64,000 nt of DNA from Staphylococcus chromogenes (GCF_029024625.1 NZ_CP118953.1:558001-622000), one strand, 5' to 3'. Counted from the stretch's first letter, positions 35,932 to 45,378 are shown. The notes: generated from the sequence alone by a model not told the origin. Program-made: numbers and translations.

Positions 35932-35973
35932 GAGAGCTAAAACAAATTCTATGTTTTAGCTCTCCTTTTTTTA
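35932..35973. terminator. Terminator downstream of sarR
   Basis: GAGAGCTAAAAC and GTTTTAGCTCTC form a 12-bp stem, followed by T7. Confidence 0.88.
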
Positions 35974-36094
35974 TTTAAATGTTTAATGAGTCATTCAAAA
36001 TTTGATTTATATTCATTTGAATGGGAACTTATGGTGGATTATATTATAATGTTGAGTGAGATGATAAGAAATAAAGCGAAAGAGAGTGAAAGAT

Positions 36095-37261
36095 ATGCAA
36101 TCCGTATTAATTCAATCTGAGATTCAAAAGAAATGGATAGATAAACTAGAGTCTCAAAGAGCAACTTTTGAATCATTCGCACATGATAATGATCAAAATG
36201 CCTCATTTCCGCATCAAAATATTCAATGGCTGATTGACGAAGGCTATACTCAGTTAACGCTACCCAAAGCGTATGGAGGGTATGGTGCAACAATTGAAGA
36301 TATGGTTATTCTGCAAACTTTACTAGGTTCTATGGACGGTGCTACAGCCCTTTCAATTGGATGGCATATGGGGTTAATTGGTGAATTATTTGAAAAACAG
36401 GATTGGGATGAAAAATTATTGAATCAACTTGCTGAAGAGGTTAAAAAAGGGGCTTTGATTAATCGCGCAGTGAGTGAAGCTGAAACTGGGAGCCCAACGC
36501 GAGGAGGCCGCCCTGCCACATATGCTGAGCGTCAGGGAGAATATTATGTATTGAATGGGGTGAAAACGTTTACGTCTATGAGCCCAGCTTTAACACATAT
36601 TTTAGTGGCAGCCTACATTCCAGAGAAAGAAACAGTAGGATTTTTCTTAGTCAAAACGCCTACAGAAGGGTTAACCATCGCAGACAATTGGGACATGGTC
36701 GGTATGCGTGCGACTGAAAGTCATGACCTTATTTTAAAAGATGTCAAAGTTCCCCTCGAACATCTCGTTGAACTTAAAGGTCAAGGGCCTAAGTTTCAAA
36801 ATGGATGGTTGCTTCACATTCCTAGTGCTTATTTAGGCATTGCACAAGCCGCAAGAGATTATGCATTTCAATTTGCAACCACACACCAACCCAATAGCAT
36901 TGAAGCCCCGATTGGTGAATTGCCAGTGGTTCAACAAAATTTAGGCAAAATGGAAACGAAATTACTCGCAGCGCGACATATGTTATGGAGTACAGCGCAC
37001 GCCTATCAATCAGATTTATCAATGCAGTCCATCTCTAACGAAACAAACGCAAGTAAAATCATTGTGATGAATGAAGGATTGGACGTAGTTGATCTTGCCA
37101 TGCGTGTCGTTGGTGCTAAAAGTTTAGAAATGTCACGTCCGTTACAACGATATTATCGTGATATGAGAGCAGGGTTGCACAATCCACCGATGGAAGATAT
37201 GGCCTATAGTCAAATTGCACAAATGGCCCTTAAAGCAGTACCAACGCATGATAATAAGTAG
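36095..37261 (+). CDS. Acyl-CoA dehydrogenase family protein
   Basis: A 388-residue flavoprotein with the three-part acyl-CoA dehydrogenase layout: N-terminal helices (to about residue 115), a beta domain with INRAVSEAETGSPTRGGRPATYAERQGEYYVLNGVKTFTSMSPALTHILV, and a C-terminal helical domain ending in MRVVGAKSLEMSRPLQRYYRDMRAGLHNPPMEDM. No other beta-oxidation genes are near. It could also be a related FAD monooxygenase (DszC-like), as those share this fold. The ATG at 36095 has GAGAG upstream; the in-frame GTG at 36086 is less likely. Confidence 0.85.
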   Translation: MQSVLIQSEIQKKWIDKLESQRATFESFAHDNDQNASFPHQNIQWLIDEGYTQLTLPKAYGGYGATIEDMVILQTLLGSMDGATALSIGWHMGLIGELFEKQDWDEKLLNQLAEEVKKGALINRAVSEAETGSPTRGGRPATYAERQGEYYVLNGVKTFTSMSPALTHILVAAYIPEKETVGFFLVKTPTEGLTIADNWDMVGMRATESHDLILKDVKVPLEHLVELKGQGPKFQNGWLLHIPSAYLGIAQAARDYAFQFATTHQPNSIEAPIGELPVVQQNLGKMETKLLAARHMLWSTAHAYQSDLSMQSISNETNASKIIVMNEGLDVVDLAMRVVGAKSLEMSRPLQRYYRDMRAGLHNPPMEDMAYSQIAQMALKAVPTHDNK

Positions 37262-37348
37262 ATCCATAATCAACCTAAATCTAGACTGTTGAAAGATAGA
37301 AAACACCTCTATATAATGAAACATATTACAATATAGGAGATTCTCATC

Positions 37349-37744
37349 ATGCGCTATTTTTTAGTCGTAGTTGGCGTCATCTTCACAATACTAGGTTTTC
37401 TAGGAGCTGTTTTACCTCTTTTACCCACCACTCCTTTTTTATTAGTAGCTGTGATTTGTTTTGCCAAAAGTTCGAGACGATTTCATGATTGGCTCGTCCA
37501 AACAAGCTTATATAAAGCTTATGTAGAAGATTTTAAAACGTATCGCGGTTATACAATGAGAAAGAAAATTCAACTTTTAATCAGTCTTTACATCGTTGTC
37601 GGATTTTCTTTTTGGATGATAGATATGCCAATCATTCGAATCGGTTTACTCGTGATGGTCATTATGCAAACCATAGTACTGTTTACTTGGGTACGTACAT
37701 TGCCCAAAAGTCATGATTTAAGAAAAAAATATGATACCTTCTAG
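37349..37744 (+). CDS. DUF454 (YbaN) family inner membrane protein
   Basis: A 131-residue protein with three to four helices. The opening VVGVIFTILGFLGAVLPLLPTTPFLLVAVICFAKSSRRFHDWLV is the DUF454 signature (GxxLPLLPTTPFLLLAxxCFxxSS). The function of the family is not known. It stands alone and ends before a terminator at 37788. Confidence 0.9.
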   Translation: MRYFLVVVGVIFTILGFLGAVLPLLPTTPFLLVAVICFAKSSRRFHDWLVQTSLYKAYVEDFKTYRGYTMRKKIQLLISLYIVVGFSFWMIDMPIIRIGLLVMVIMQTIVLFTWVRTLPKSHDLRKKYDTF

Positions 37745-37787
37745 CTTAAATGTTAAAAAGAAGGCATCATTGAAGAATATATTTGTT

Positions 37788-37830
37788 AAAAGCGGGGAGA
37801 GTGCTCATGAAGGCATTTCCTCCGCTTTTT
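37788..37830 (+). terminator. Terminator after the DUF454 gene
   Basis: AAAAGCGG pairs with CCGCTTTTT; an inner GTGC/GCAT partial pairing lengthens the stem. Confidence 0.75.
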
Positions 37831-37867
37831 ATGTTTGAAAAATTGTGTGAAACTATTGAAATACTGA

Positions 37868-37913
37868 TTGCCTTAATCGGAGAAAGTGATGTATAATAAT
37901 GATAATCATTTTC
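37868..37913 (+). promoter_or_regulatory. fhuD2 promoter with Fur box
   Basis: TTGCCT (37868-37873) and TATAAT (37892-37897) are 18 bases apart. AATAATGATAATCATTTTC (37895-37913) differs from the 19-base Fur consensus by three positions at most and overlaps the -10, so iron-loaded Fur should repress. Confidence 0.88.
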
Positions 37914-37931
37914 AATTGGAGGAAATCACAT

Positions 37932-38846
37932 ATGAAAAAATGGATCATTCCATTTGTCGTTTTAATGTTTGTTTTAGCGGCATGTGGTCAAAATAAAGAT
38001 GAACAGTCATCAAAAGAAAGTCAAAAAACGTTGGCAATTAAAACAGCTGATGGAGAACAAAAAGTTAAAATCCCTGAAAAACCTGAGCGTATTGTCGTCT
38101 TAGCACCGACTTATGCTGGGGGCTTAAAATACTTAGATGCGAATATTGTTGGTGTTTCAAATCAAGTAGACCAAAGTCCAGTTTTGAAAAAACATTTCAA
38201 AAATGTGGATAAATTAGGGAATGAAGATGTTGAAAAAGTCGCGTCATTAAAACCAGATTTAATTATTACGTATAATACAGATAAAAATACGAAGAAACTC
38301 GAAAAAATTGCGCCTACTTTAGCGATGGATTATGCGCAATACAATTATTTAGAGCAACAAGAATTACTTGGGAAAATAATGAATAAAGAAAAAGAAGTTG
38401 CAGATTGGAAAGCAGATTGGGAAAAACAAACCCAAGAAGATGGTGAAGCAATTAAAGAAAAAATCGGAGATAATGCCACTGTGTCCATTTTCGAAGACTT
38501 TGATAAGAAAATCTATGCTTATGGAAAAAACTGGGGTCGTGGTAGTGAAGTGCTCTATCAAGCATTTGGCTTAAAGATGCCAGCTGAATTAGAAAAAGCA
38601 ACGAAAAAAGAAGGATGGAAAGAAATCTCTAAAGAAGAAATCGGGACTTATGCTGGGGATTACATTGTAAAAGCAAAAGTACCAAATGCAGCAGAACCTG
38701 AGTTCTCTAAAACCGCGATGTGGTCAAATTTACCAGCAGTTAAACAACAACATGTGATTGAAGCAAATTCAAATGTTTATTGGTACAATGATCCATATTC
38801 ATTAGATGTAATTCGTCAAGATTTGAAAAAACAATTGTTAAAATAG
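37932..38846 (+). CDS. fhuD2: Hydroxamate siderophore-binding lipoprotein FhuD2
   Basis: A 304-residue substrate-binding lipoprotein for ferric hydroxamate siderophores such as ferrichrome and desferrioxamine. The lipobox LAAC puts the lipidated cysteine at C18. The sequence follows S. aureus FhuD2 closely in remembered stretches (RIVVLAPTYAGGLKYL, VDQSPVLKKHFK, WGRGSEVLYQAFGLKM, YWYNDPYSLD). FhuD2 works with the FhuBG permease and FhuC ATPase, which are not encoded nearby. Monocistronic and Fur-controlled. AGGAAATCACAT stands before the ATG; the upstream TTG-type start is not needed. Confidence 0.94.
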   Translation: MKKWIIPFVVLMFVLAACGQNKDEQSSKESQKTLAIKTADGEQKVKIPEKPERIVVLAPTYAGGLKYLDANIVGVSNQVDQSPVLKKHFKNVDKLGNEDVEKVASLKPDLIITYNTDKNTKKLEKIAPTLAMDYAQYNYLEQQELLGKIMNKEKEVADWKADWEKQTQEDGEAIKEKIGDNATVSIFEDFDKKIYAYGKNWGRGSEVLYQAFGLKMPAELEKATKKEGWKEISKEEIGTYAGDYIVKAKVPNAAEPEFSKTAMWSNLPAVKQQHVIEANSNVYWYNDPYSLDVIRQDLKKQLLK

Positions 38847-38895
38847 TCCTACTACAGAAGTTAAAATCTCTACCTTATTAATTTTTATTTAAAAT

Positions 38896-38933
38896 AGCCA
38901 TCAAAATTTATCAGAGGGTAAGTTTTGATGGCT
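38896..38933. repeat. Dispersed terminator hairpin, copy 3
   Basis: AGCCATCAAAATTTA pairs with TAAGTTTTGATGGCT (one G-U pair) around an 8-base loop. It ends the fhuD2 transcript. Confidence 0.87.
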
Positions 38934-39046
38934 TTCTAATATATGTGAGACCCTAAATTCTAATAATATGAACAGTAAACTTCAAATATTGGACTAAAAC
39001 TGCATTACATAAAAATGTGAGTGCTGAAATTAAGGCTTATGTCATA

Positions 39047-39087
39047 TTGTAAACAAACTAGAAATAATGTTTACATTCGTGTATAAT
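39047..39087 (+). promoter_or_regulatory. bioY promoter with BirA-type operator
   Basis: The inverted repeat TTGTAAAC (39047-39054), 14 bases, GTTTACAT (39069-39076) has the layout of a BirA (biotin repressor) operator, with one mismatch between the arms. A TATAAT (39082-39087) follows six bases later, so the operator covers the -35 region. The stretch 38934-39046 before it holds nothing I recognise. Confidence 0.75.
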
Positions 39088-39174
39088 ACGGCAATGGTGA
39101 TGCCTTGACTTCTAGGAGGAACAAAATTAAAGAATTGCCTATATAATGTTTACATGAATAAGGAGGAAAGTGAC

Positions 39175-39729
39175 GTGAAAACACGATTACTTGTTTACAC
39201 AGCTTTAATGACGGCAATTATTGCTGTAATGGGGTTTGTACCGGCGATACCTTTGCCATTTATACCGGTACCTATTGTTTTACAAAATATTGGAATATTT
39301 TTAGCAGGAATGATTTTAGGACGTAAATACGGCACGCTTAGTGTACTCGTATTTTTATTACTTGTTTTATGTGGTGCACCTCTCTTATCTGGAGGCCGTG
39401 GGGGCATTGGTGTATTAATGGGACCAAGTGCTGGGTTTCTCATTATGTATCCCGTCGTTACATATTTAATGGGGTGGATGCGTGATCGCCATTTTAATGG
39501 CTTAAATGTCATCAAAGTATTTTTTATCATTTTAATTTTTGGTGTTGTATTATTAGATGTAGTAGGAGCAATTGTGATGGGCTTTGTGATTCATATGCCA
39601 ATCTCTAAAGCATTGGTGCTCTCACTCACATTCTTACCTGGGGATATTATTAAAGCAATCATCGCATCTATCATCGCGATGGCTTTAATCAAAAATCCGG
39701 TGACAGGACGTATTTTTAAAAATGTATAA
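39175..39729 (+). CDS. bioY: Biotin transporter BioY
   Basis: A 184-residue membrane protein, the substrate-binding S component of an ECF transporter for biotin. Six helices and the BioY pattern GFVPAIPLPFIPVPIVLQNIGIFLAGMILGRKYG with LLLVLCGAPLLSGGRGGIGVLMGPSAGFLIMYP are present. The GTG at 39175 is chosen because AAGGAGG lies eight bases before it; the in-frame ATG at 39154 lies upstream of that ribosome site. A BirA-type operator controls the promoter. The ECF ATPases and EcfT are not encoded here. Confidence 0.93.
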   Translation: MKTRLLVYTALMTAIIAVMGFVPAIPLPFIPVPIVLQNIGIFLAGMILGRKYGTLSVLVFLLLVLCGAPLLSGGRGGIGVLMGPSAGFLIMYPVVTYLMGWMRDRHFNGLNVIKVFFIILIFGVVLLDVVGAIVMGFVIHMPISKALVLSLTFLPGDIIKAIIASIIAMALIKNPVTGRIFKNV

Positions 39730-39753
39730 TCTATCTTAAAGGGGAGGATACAT

Positions 39754-40512
39754 GTGAGTCATGTATCATTAAAAGACATTTATACTGATGGGCACCTTGT
39801 TGAAACAGCGCAACGCTATACGAGATATTTAACACCAGAGCAACCTTTAAAATTTGATGCAAATAAATGGCAATATCATGAAATGCCAGATATTTTAACT
39901 TTTAAAGGAGACATGATGTGGCAAGAACAACATCATTTGGCCCAAGGCTCTCGTCATCTTCATTTTGACTTTCCAGAGGATCAAACATTGTCACAAGATA
40001 TGTTGCGTTTTTTAAGAGCCTCCGGTTTTGAACTCGGATGCGTTGAGATGTATGCCATTGAAGGTAGAGAACTCCAAAGCTTAACAGATGAGCCTATCTG
40101 TTTGAAAAAAGTGACCTTACAAACAGTACAAGATTACCTCGAGATATTTAATCTTGTGGGGGCACCATATGGAGAAGACTACTTGAAAGAAGCAGGTCAA
40201 CATATTATCGAACAAGTGACACAAGGCACCCCTTGTTTGGAATATTATGTCGCCTATGAAAATGGACCTGTTGGGATTCTCAATTTAATTCAAAAGCGCA
40301 ACACTGTAGAAATAGACGGTTTTGCTGTCAAACCAGAACTACAAGGACGCAAGATTGGCACGCGGATGCAAGCGCAAGTGGGTAAAATCGCAAAACAGCG
40401 ACTTGTCATTTTAGTGGCTGATGCTGAAGATACGGCCAAAGAGATGTATGTGAAACAAGGCTATACGTATTTGCATTTTCGATATAGTGCATTATTAGAA
40501 AAAAATACTTAG
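39754..40512 (+). CDS. GNAT family N-acetyltransferase, cotranscribed with bioY
   Basis: A 252-residue protein. The C-terminal half is a GNAT fold (VEIDGFAVKPELQGRKIGTRMQAQVGKIA with the acetyl-CoA loop Q/R-x-x-G-x-G/A near residues 194-202, then VLVADAEDTAKEMYVKQGYTYLHF). The N-terminal half of about 120 residues is a second, diverged domain. Start GTG, 10 bases after GGGGAGG. It follows bioY by 24 bases with no terminator between, so biotin control should extend to it. The substrate is unknown. Confidence 0.8.
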   Translation: MSHVSLKDIYTDGHLVETAQRYTRYLTPEQPLKFDANKWQYHEMPDILTFKGDMMWQEQHHLAQGSRHLHFDFPEDQTLSQDMLRFLRASGFELGCVEMYAIEGRELQSLTDEPICLKKVTLQTVQDYLEIFNLVGAPYGEDYLKEAGQHIIEQVTQGTPCLEYYVAYENGPVGILNLIQKRNTVEIDGFAVKPELQGRKIGTRMQAQVGKIAKQRLVILVADAEDTAKEMYVKQGYTYLHFRYSALLEKNT

Positions 40513-40535
40513 AATTATAATCTATAAAATTGAAC

Positions 40536-40585
40536 GGGACTTAGAAATTTGGCTAGTGTCAGCCTCTGTCTAAGTCCCATTTTTT
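40536..40585. terminator. Bidirectional terminator between the acetyltransferase and fdhD
   Basis: GGGACTTAGA and TCTAAGTCCC form a 10-bp stem, then A-T6. Confidence 0.85.
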
Positions 40586-41381
40586 AATCAATTTTTTGAG
40601 TTATGCGTTTTGCATGACTATAGATATTAAAATGTCCATCACGCACAAAACCTATTGTAGTGATGTTTAAGTCATTCGCCAATTGAATGGCTAATGTTGT
40701 CGGTGCAGATTTTGAAATAATCATACCGACCCCAATTTTCGCAGCTTTAATTAAAATTTCAGACGAAATGCGACCGCTGAAGATTAAGACTTTATCTCTT
40801 ACTGAAATTTCATTTTGTATACAGTATCCATAGAGTTTATCTAAAGCATTATGTCTACCGATATCTTGTCGGTGAATATAAAATTCCTGGCCATCACTAA
40901 TGGCAGCATTATGTAAGCCACCCGTCGCTTGAAACGTTGCACTTTCATCTTGTAAGCGCGCCATTAAAGTTAAAACTTGTTCAGGATGGAGATTGAGGTT
41001 GCTCATGGATGTTTTGGCAATCGCTGCATCATTTTGAAAGTAAAACTCACGGCTTTTTCCACAACAGGACGCAACGAGGCGTTTAGTTGAAAGTTGTACA
41101 CGGTCATGTACGTTGTACGTAATCTCCACATGGGCAAAACCTTTACTATCATCAATGTCAAGTTGCTTTAATTCTTTACGTTTCAATATGACACCTTCAG
41201 AAGCTAAAAAGCCTAGTACTAATTCTTTCAAGTTGGTCGGGCTACAAATGACGGTCGCAAATTCTTCACCGTTTACCATAATGGTTAATGGGAACTCTGT
41301 CACATAATCATCGTATGTTTCAAAAAGTTCGCCATCTTCATACCGAATAATTTTTTGATTATAGTTGATATCTCGATTCAC
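40584..41381 (-). CDS. fdhD: Formate dehydrogenase accessory sulfurtransferase FdhD
   Basis: A 265-residue cytoplasmic protein. FdhD carries sulfur from a cysteine desulfurase to the molybdenum cofactor of formate dehydrogenase, which is inactive without it. The catalytic cysteine pair is in VASCCGKSREFYF (near residue 106), and the signatures VLGFLASEGVI and DIGRHNALDKLYGYC and GVGMIISKSAPTTLA are present. Start GTG with a G-rich ribosome site. It is transcribed away from modABC with 188 bases between. Its client, FdhA, is encoded at 20-23 kb. Confidence 0.95.
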   Translation of the reverse strand: MNRDINYNQKIIRYEDGELFETYDDYVTEFPLTIMVNGEEFATVICSPTNLKELVLGFLASEGVILKRKELKQLDIDDSKGFAHVEITYNVHDRVQLSTKRLVASCCGKSREFYFQNDAAIAKTSMSNLNLHPEQVLTLMARLQDESATFQATGGLHNAAISDGQEFYIHRQDIGRHNALDKLYGYCIQNEISVRDKVLIFSGRISSEILIKAAKIGVGMIISKSAPTTLAIQLANDLNITTIGFVRDGHFNIYSHAKRITQKID

Positions 41382-41569
41382 CCCGAACCCCCCTTATTTC
41401 AATATGTTTATTTTACGCTTAAAATCAAATTTAGCAAACTGATGTGTTTGTCGTATGAGTGATACTTTGAAAGTGAAGAAAGTTTTTAATCCAACGTGCA
41501 ATTTAACGATACTTATATGATAATAGACGTAAAGTTTAATTTATAAAATTTGAAAGGGGTATTTTCTAT

Positions 41570-42343
41570 ATGAAAAAAATTTGGCTATTAAGTATGAGCT
41601 TAATCGTCTGTCTTTTAATGATTGCAGGTTGTGGCCAAAATAGTTCAAAGTCAGAGCACTCTGATGCATCAAAAGAGAATACACTTACAATTTCAGCTGC
41701 AGCTAGTCTAACTGACGTCACAAAAGCATTAGAGAAAGAATTTAAAAAAACACATCCAGATACAAAAATTGATTTTAATTATGGTGGCTCTGGCGCTTTA
41801 AGACAACAAATTGAAAAAGGAGCACCCGTAGATGTGTTTATGTCTGCGAACACGAAAGATGTCGATACGTTAAAATCAAAAGATAAAGTGATAGAAACTT
41901 ACGACTATGCGCATAACAAATTAGTGTTGATTAAACAAAAAGGACAACCCACAAAAACATTAAACCAACTTTCAAAAGAGGATCATCTTGCGCTCGGAGA
42001 GGTTGAGTCTGTCCCTGCAGGAAAATATGCAAAAACGTATTTAGAAAGAGAAGGTCTTTGGAAACAAGTACAGCCACAAATCGTTTATACAAAAGATGTT
42101 CGAGAAGTGTTAAACTATGTTGATAAAGGCAATGCCACATACGGTTTTGTTTATGAGACAGACTTATACGCGGGGAACACACAAAAATCAGGTGTTGAAA
42201 AAGTAAAAGCCGTTAAGCTAAATCAACCTATTACATACCGCATGGGTCGTATTTCAGATAATAAAGCCAGTGAAGCATGGTCTAAATTTATGAAAAGCGA
42301 TAAAGCTAAAGCAATTTTAAAAGATTATCATTTTGAACAATAG
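41570..42343 (+). CDS. modA: Molybdate ABC transporter, substrate-binding lipoprotein
   Basis: A 257-residue lipoprotein with lipobox MIAGC (C21). The mature part has the ModA pattern LTISAAASLTDVTKALEKEFKKTHPDTKIDFNYGGSGALRQQIEKGAPVDVFMSAN, where the serines bind the oxyanion. It delivers molybdate to ModBC at the outer face of the membrane. First gene of modABC, nine bases before modB. AAAGGGG precedes the ATG. Confidence 0.95.
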   Translation: MKKIWLLSMSLIVCLLMIAGCGQNSSKSEHSDASKENTLTISAAASLTDVTKALEKEFKKTHPDTKIDFNYGGSGALRQQIEKGAPVDVFMSANTKDVDTLKSKDKVIETYDYAHNKLVLIKQKGQPTKTLNQLSKEDHLALGEVESVPAGKYAKTYLEREGLWKQVQPQIVYTKDVREVLNYVDKGNATYGFVYETDLYAGNTQKSGVEKVKAVKLNQPITYRMGRISDNKASEAWSKFMKSDKAKAILKDYHFEQ

Positions 42344-42351
42344 GTGATTGT

Positions 42352-43023
42352 ATGGCTGATTTAACGCCATTATGGATTTCATTACGTGTCGCATTTATCA
42401 GTACGGTGATTGTCATTATTTTAAGTATTATTTTGGCAAAATTACTTTACAATAAGCAGAATACGTGGACAAGATTAATTGAAAGTTTTTTGTTGTTGCC
42501 CATTATTTTGCCACCCACAGTTTTAGGTTTTTTACTTCTGATTGCCTTTTCTGTTGAGGGCGCATTTGGACATTTTATAACTCACGTGCTAGGAATACAA
42601 GTTGTTTTTTCGCTTGTAGGCGCTACTGTAGCCTCTGTCATAGTGAGTTTCCCATTAATGTATCAACACACCGTTCAAGGATTTCGCAACATCGATCGAC
42701 AGATGTTAAACGCAGCGAGAACGATGGGGGCCTCAGAGTCTAAAATATTTTTTAAATTAATTCTCCCTTTGTCGAAACGTGCACTTATCGCAGGGGCAAT
42801 GTTAGCTTTTGCGCGTGCCATCGGGGAGTTCGGTGCGACGTTAATGGTAGCAGGTTATATTCCTGGTCGTACCAATACATTACCTTTAGAAATTTATTTT
42901 CTTGTTCAACAAGGGCAAGAAAATAAAGCATGGCTATGGGTGCTCGTATTAGTTGCATTTTCTATTACGATTATTGGAACGATGAATATGCTCAACAAAG
43001 AGCATTACAAAGAGAGGGATTAG
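42352..43023 (+). CDS. modB: Molybdate ABC transporter, permease
   Basis: A 223-residue membrane protein with five to six helices. The EAA loop that contacts the ATPase is present as NAARTMGASESKIFFKLILPLSKRALIAGAMLAFARAIGEFGATLMVAG, typical of ModB. It forms the channel with ModC on the inside. Its stop directly abuts the modC start. Confidence 0.95.
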   Translation: MADLTPLWISLRVAFISTVIVIILSIILAKLLYNKQNTWTRLIESFLLLPIILPPTVLGFLLLIAFSVEGAFGHFITHVLGIQVVFSLVGATVASVIVSFPLMYQHTVQGFRNIDRQMLNAARTMGASESKIFFKLILPLSKRALIAGAMLAFARAIGEFGATLMVAGYIPGRTNTLPLEIYFLVQQGQENKAWLWVLVLVAFSITIIGTMNMLNKEHYKERD

Positions 43024-43650
43024 ATGTTAAATATTTATATTAAACACCATGTTAATCGTCATCTTATTCAACTCAATATTCATACTGAGAATCCTAAAAT
43101 ATATGCTATCGCAGGCGTTTCTGGAGTGGGGAAAACGACCCTTTTAAACATGATTGCTGGTTTACGTACACCAGAAGAGGGGCGTATCCAAATTGGAACA
43201 CGCACATTGTTAGATACGCAAAAAAAGTTAACGCTTCCCACACAAAAACGTAAAGTGGGCTATTTGTTTCAAGATTATCAATTATTTCCGCATATGACGG
43301 TCCTTCAAAATATTGAATTTATGCATCCTGAAAAAGCGCATGTGGCCAAATTATGTGACGCGCTAAAGATTGAACACTTAAAACATGTCTATCCGGATCG
43401 ATGTTCGGGAGGAGAACGGCAACGCGTCGCCCTTGCACGTGCATTAAGCCAAAAGCCTGACTTATTACTCTTGGATGAACCGTTTTCAAGTTTAGATGAT
43501 GACACGAAAGAAGAGAGTATGGCTTTAATTCAAAATATTTTTGCGGAGTGGCAAATTCCAATTATATTTGTGACGCATTCCAAATATGAGGCCTCTCAGT
43601 TGGCGCATGAAACCCTACACATTAAAGTAACGGAATCAGAAATCTTATAA
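43024..43650 (+). CDS. modC: Molybdate ABC transporter, ATP-binding protein
   Basis: A 208-residue ABC ATPase. Walker A is AGVSGVGKTTLLN, the signature is CSGGERQRVALARAL and Walker B is LLLLDEPFSSLD, with the switch His in IFVTHS. It is shorter than the ~350-residue ModC of Gram-negatives because the C-terminal molybdate-binding (MOP) domain is missing, as is usual in staphylococci, so feedback inhibition by molybdate through that domain is not expected. Confidence 0.94.
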   Translation: MLNIYIKHHVNRHLIQLNIHTENPKIYAIAGVSGVGKTTLLNMIAGLRTPEEGRIQIGTRTLLDTQKKLTLPTQKRKVGYLFQDYQLFPHMTVLQNIEFMHPEKAHVAKLCDALKIEHLKHVYPDRCSGGERQRVALARALSQKPDLLLLDEPFSSLDDDTKEESMALIQNIFAEWQIPIIFVTHSKYEASQLAHETLHIKVTESEIL

Positions 43651-43733
43651 AAATTTATAAGCGCTATGTGGCAACCACTTTTAAAACTGTAAGTTACCGA
43701 TCGAGGGTGACAGGTACATCAGTCATTATATTT

Positions 43734-43769
43734 AAGGCGAGGACATTTTCATGTTCTTGCCTTTTTTAT
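43734..43769 (+). terminator. Terminator of modABC
   Basis: AAGGCGAGGACA and TGTTCTTGCCTT form a 12-bp stem with G-U pairs, then T4. Confidence 0.85.
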
Positions 43770-43860
43770 ATAAACCGACAGTAAGTTATTTCATTGAGAC
43801 ATCTTACAGTTGAACGTATAATAGAAATCATAGACGATGTGAGAAAGGTATAGTTGACTG

Positions 43861-44862
43861 ATGCAAAATCGATATTCAAGACAAATTTTATTTCAAGATA
43901 TAGGAGAAAAAGGGCAGCGAAAAATCAATGAGAAAACAGTCTTAATTGTCGGCATGGGGGCTTTAGGGACACATCTGGCAGAGGGATTAGTGCGTGCTGG
44001 AATTAAAAAACTACGGCTGATAGACCGAGATTATATTGAGGCCTCTAACCTTCAGAGACAAACGCTGTTTAATGAGGCGGATGCAAATGAGGCCACACCC
44101 AAAGTCGTCGCAGCTGAACGCGCCCTGAAAAAAATTCGTTCAGACGTGATCATTGAATCGGTCATTAATCATGCCGATGTTCATGTTTTAAATGAACTTG
44201 TTGAGGATGTTGATTTAATTATGGATGCGACAGACAATTTTGATACCCGCATGATGATTAATGATGTCGCATACAAAAATCAGATTCCATGGATTTATGG
44301 TGGAGTTGTGCGGAGTACATATGTTGAGGCGCCTTTTATTCCTGGACAAACGCCTTGTTTTCAATGTTTAATTCCACAAATCCCATCCATGAATTTAACG
44401 TGTGATACAGTAGGGGTGATTCAGCCTGCTGTTACCATGACCACCAGTTTTCAATTGAGAGATGCGCTCAAGATTTTAACTGAGACGCCTTTCACGCCAA
44501 AGCTAACGTATGGAGATATTTGGGAAGGCACTCACCACACGTTTGGATTTCGTAAATTACACCGTCAAGAGTGTCCCACATGTGGTGCGCATCCAAGCTT
44601 CCCATTTCTTGTCCAACAACAACCTCAAATGGCAACGTTATGTGGCCGAGATACAGTACAATATCAACACCCAGAGGTTCATTTTGAGGATTTAATCACG
44701 TTTTTAGATAAACATAGAATCGCTTATAAAAGTAATGGCTATATTGTACAATTCATGTTTCAGAATCATCGCATCGTCGGCTTTCAAAATGGCCGATTGT
44801 TAATTCATGGGATGACAGATGTTAATCAAGCCTACACCATTATTAATCAACTTTTTGGATAA
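43861..44862 (+). CDS. moeB: Molybdopterin-synthase adenylyltransferase MoeB (ThiF family)
   Basis: A 333-residue E1-like enzyme that adenylates the C-terminal glycine of MoaD so that sulfur can be loaded. The ATP-binding motif is LIVGMGALGTH (residues 30-39), followed by RLIDRDYIEASNLQRQ and DATDNFDTR. Zinc cysteines are in CFQCL and CPTCGAHP. After the catalytic core there is a tail of about 80 residues that is not a full rhodanese domain. It heads the pair moeB-moaB (12-base gap). The ribosome site AGAAAGG is rather far (12 bases) from the ATG. Confidence 0.9.
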   Translation: MQNRYSRQILFQDIGEKGQRKINEKTVLIVGMGALGTHLAEGLVRAGIKKLRLIDRDYIEASNLQRQTLFNEADANEATPKVVAAERALKKIRSDVIIESVINHADVHVLNELVEDVDLIMDATDNFDTRMMINDVAYKNQIPWIYGGVVRSTYVEAPFIPGQTPCFQCLIPQIPSMNLTCDTVGVIQPAVTMTTSFQLRDALKILTETPFTPKLTYGDIWEGTHHTFGFRKLHRQECPTCGAHPSFPFLVQQQPQMATLCGRDTVQYQHPEVHFEDLITFLDKHRIAYKSNGYIVQFMFQNHRIVGFQNGRLLIHGMTDVNQAYTIINQLFG

Positions 44863-44874
44863 AGGAGACATAAG

Positions 44875-45375
44875 ATGCATACAAATGTAAATTTAGGAAG
44901 AAATATTAAATGTGCAGTTTTAACCGTATCAGATACACGAAATGTAGAGACGGATAAGGGAGGTAAATTGGTTTTAGACTTTTTAAAAACACTCAATACA
45001 GAGGTTGCCCCCGAATGTTATACGATTGTTAAAGACGATATTTCTCAGATTCAAGCGCAAGTCTCTTCTTGGCTGCAAGAAGGTGTAGAAGTGATTATTA
45101 CGACTGGAGGTACAGGCATTGCACAGCGTGATTGCACGATTGAAGCCATTCGTCCATTACTCGAAAAAGAAATAGAAGGTTTTGGAGAGTTATTTAGATA
45201 TTTAAGTTACGTTGAAGATGTAGGGAGTAGGGCATTACTTTCTCGTGCGATTGGAGGCACTGTAGGGCATCAATTGATTTTTTGTTTGCCAGGCTCTACG
45301 GGGGCTGTCACTTTAGGAATGAAAAAGTTAATTATGCCAGAATTAAATCATCTTGTTCACGAACTGAACAAATAA
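44875..45375 (+). CDS. moaB: Molybdenum cofactor biosynthesis protein MoaB
   Basis: A 166-residue MogA/MoaB-fold protein, which adenylates molybdopterin before molybdate insertion. The family signature [36 protein letters not shown] is complete, as is [20 protein letters not shown] near the C-terminus. AAAGGAG precedes the ATG. It follows moeB directly and converges on moaC. Confidence 0.94.
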   Translation: MHTNVNLGRNIKCAVLTVSDTRNVETDKGGKLVLDFLKTLNTEVAPECYTIVKDDISQIQAQVSSWLQEGVEVIITTGGTGIAQRDCTIEAIRPLLEKEIEGFGELFRYLSYVEDVGSRALLSRAIGGTVGHQLIFCLPGSTGAVTLGMKKLIMPELNHLVHELNK

Positions 45376-45378
45376 AAT

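Noticed and set aside
39147-39154. Second GTTTACAT half-site before bioY
   Set aside because: No matching TTGTAAAC arm at the proper distance; only a half-site.
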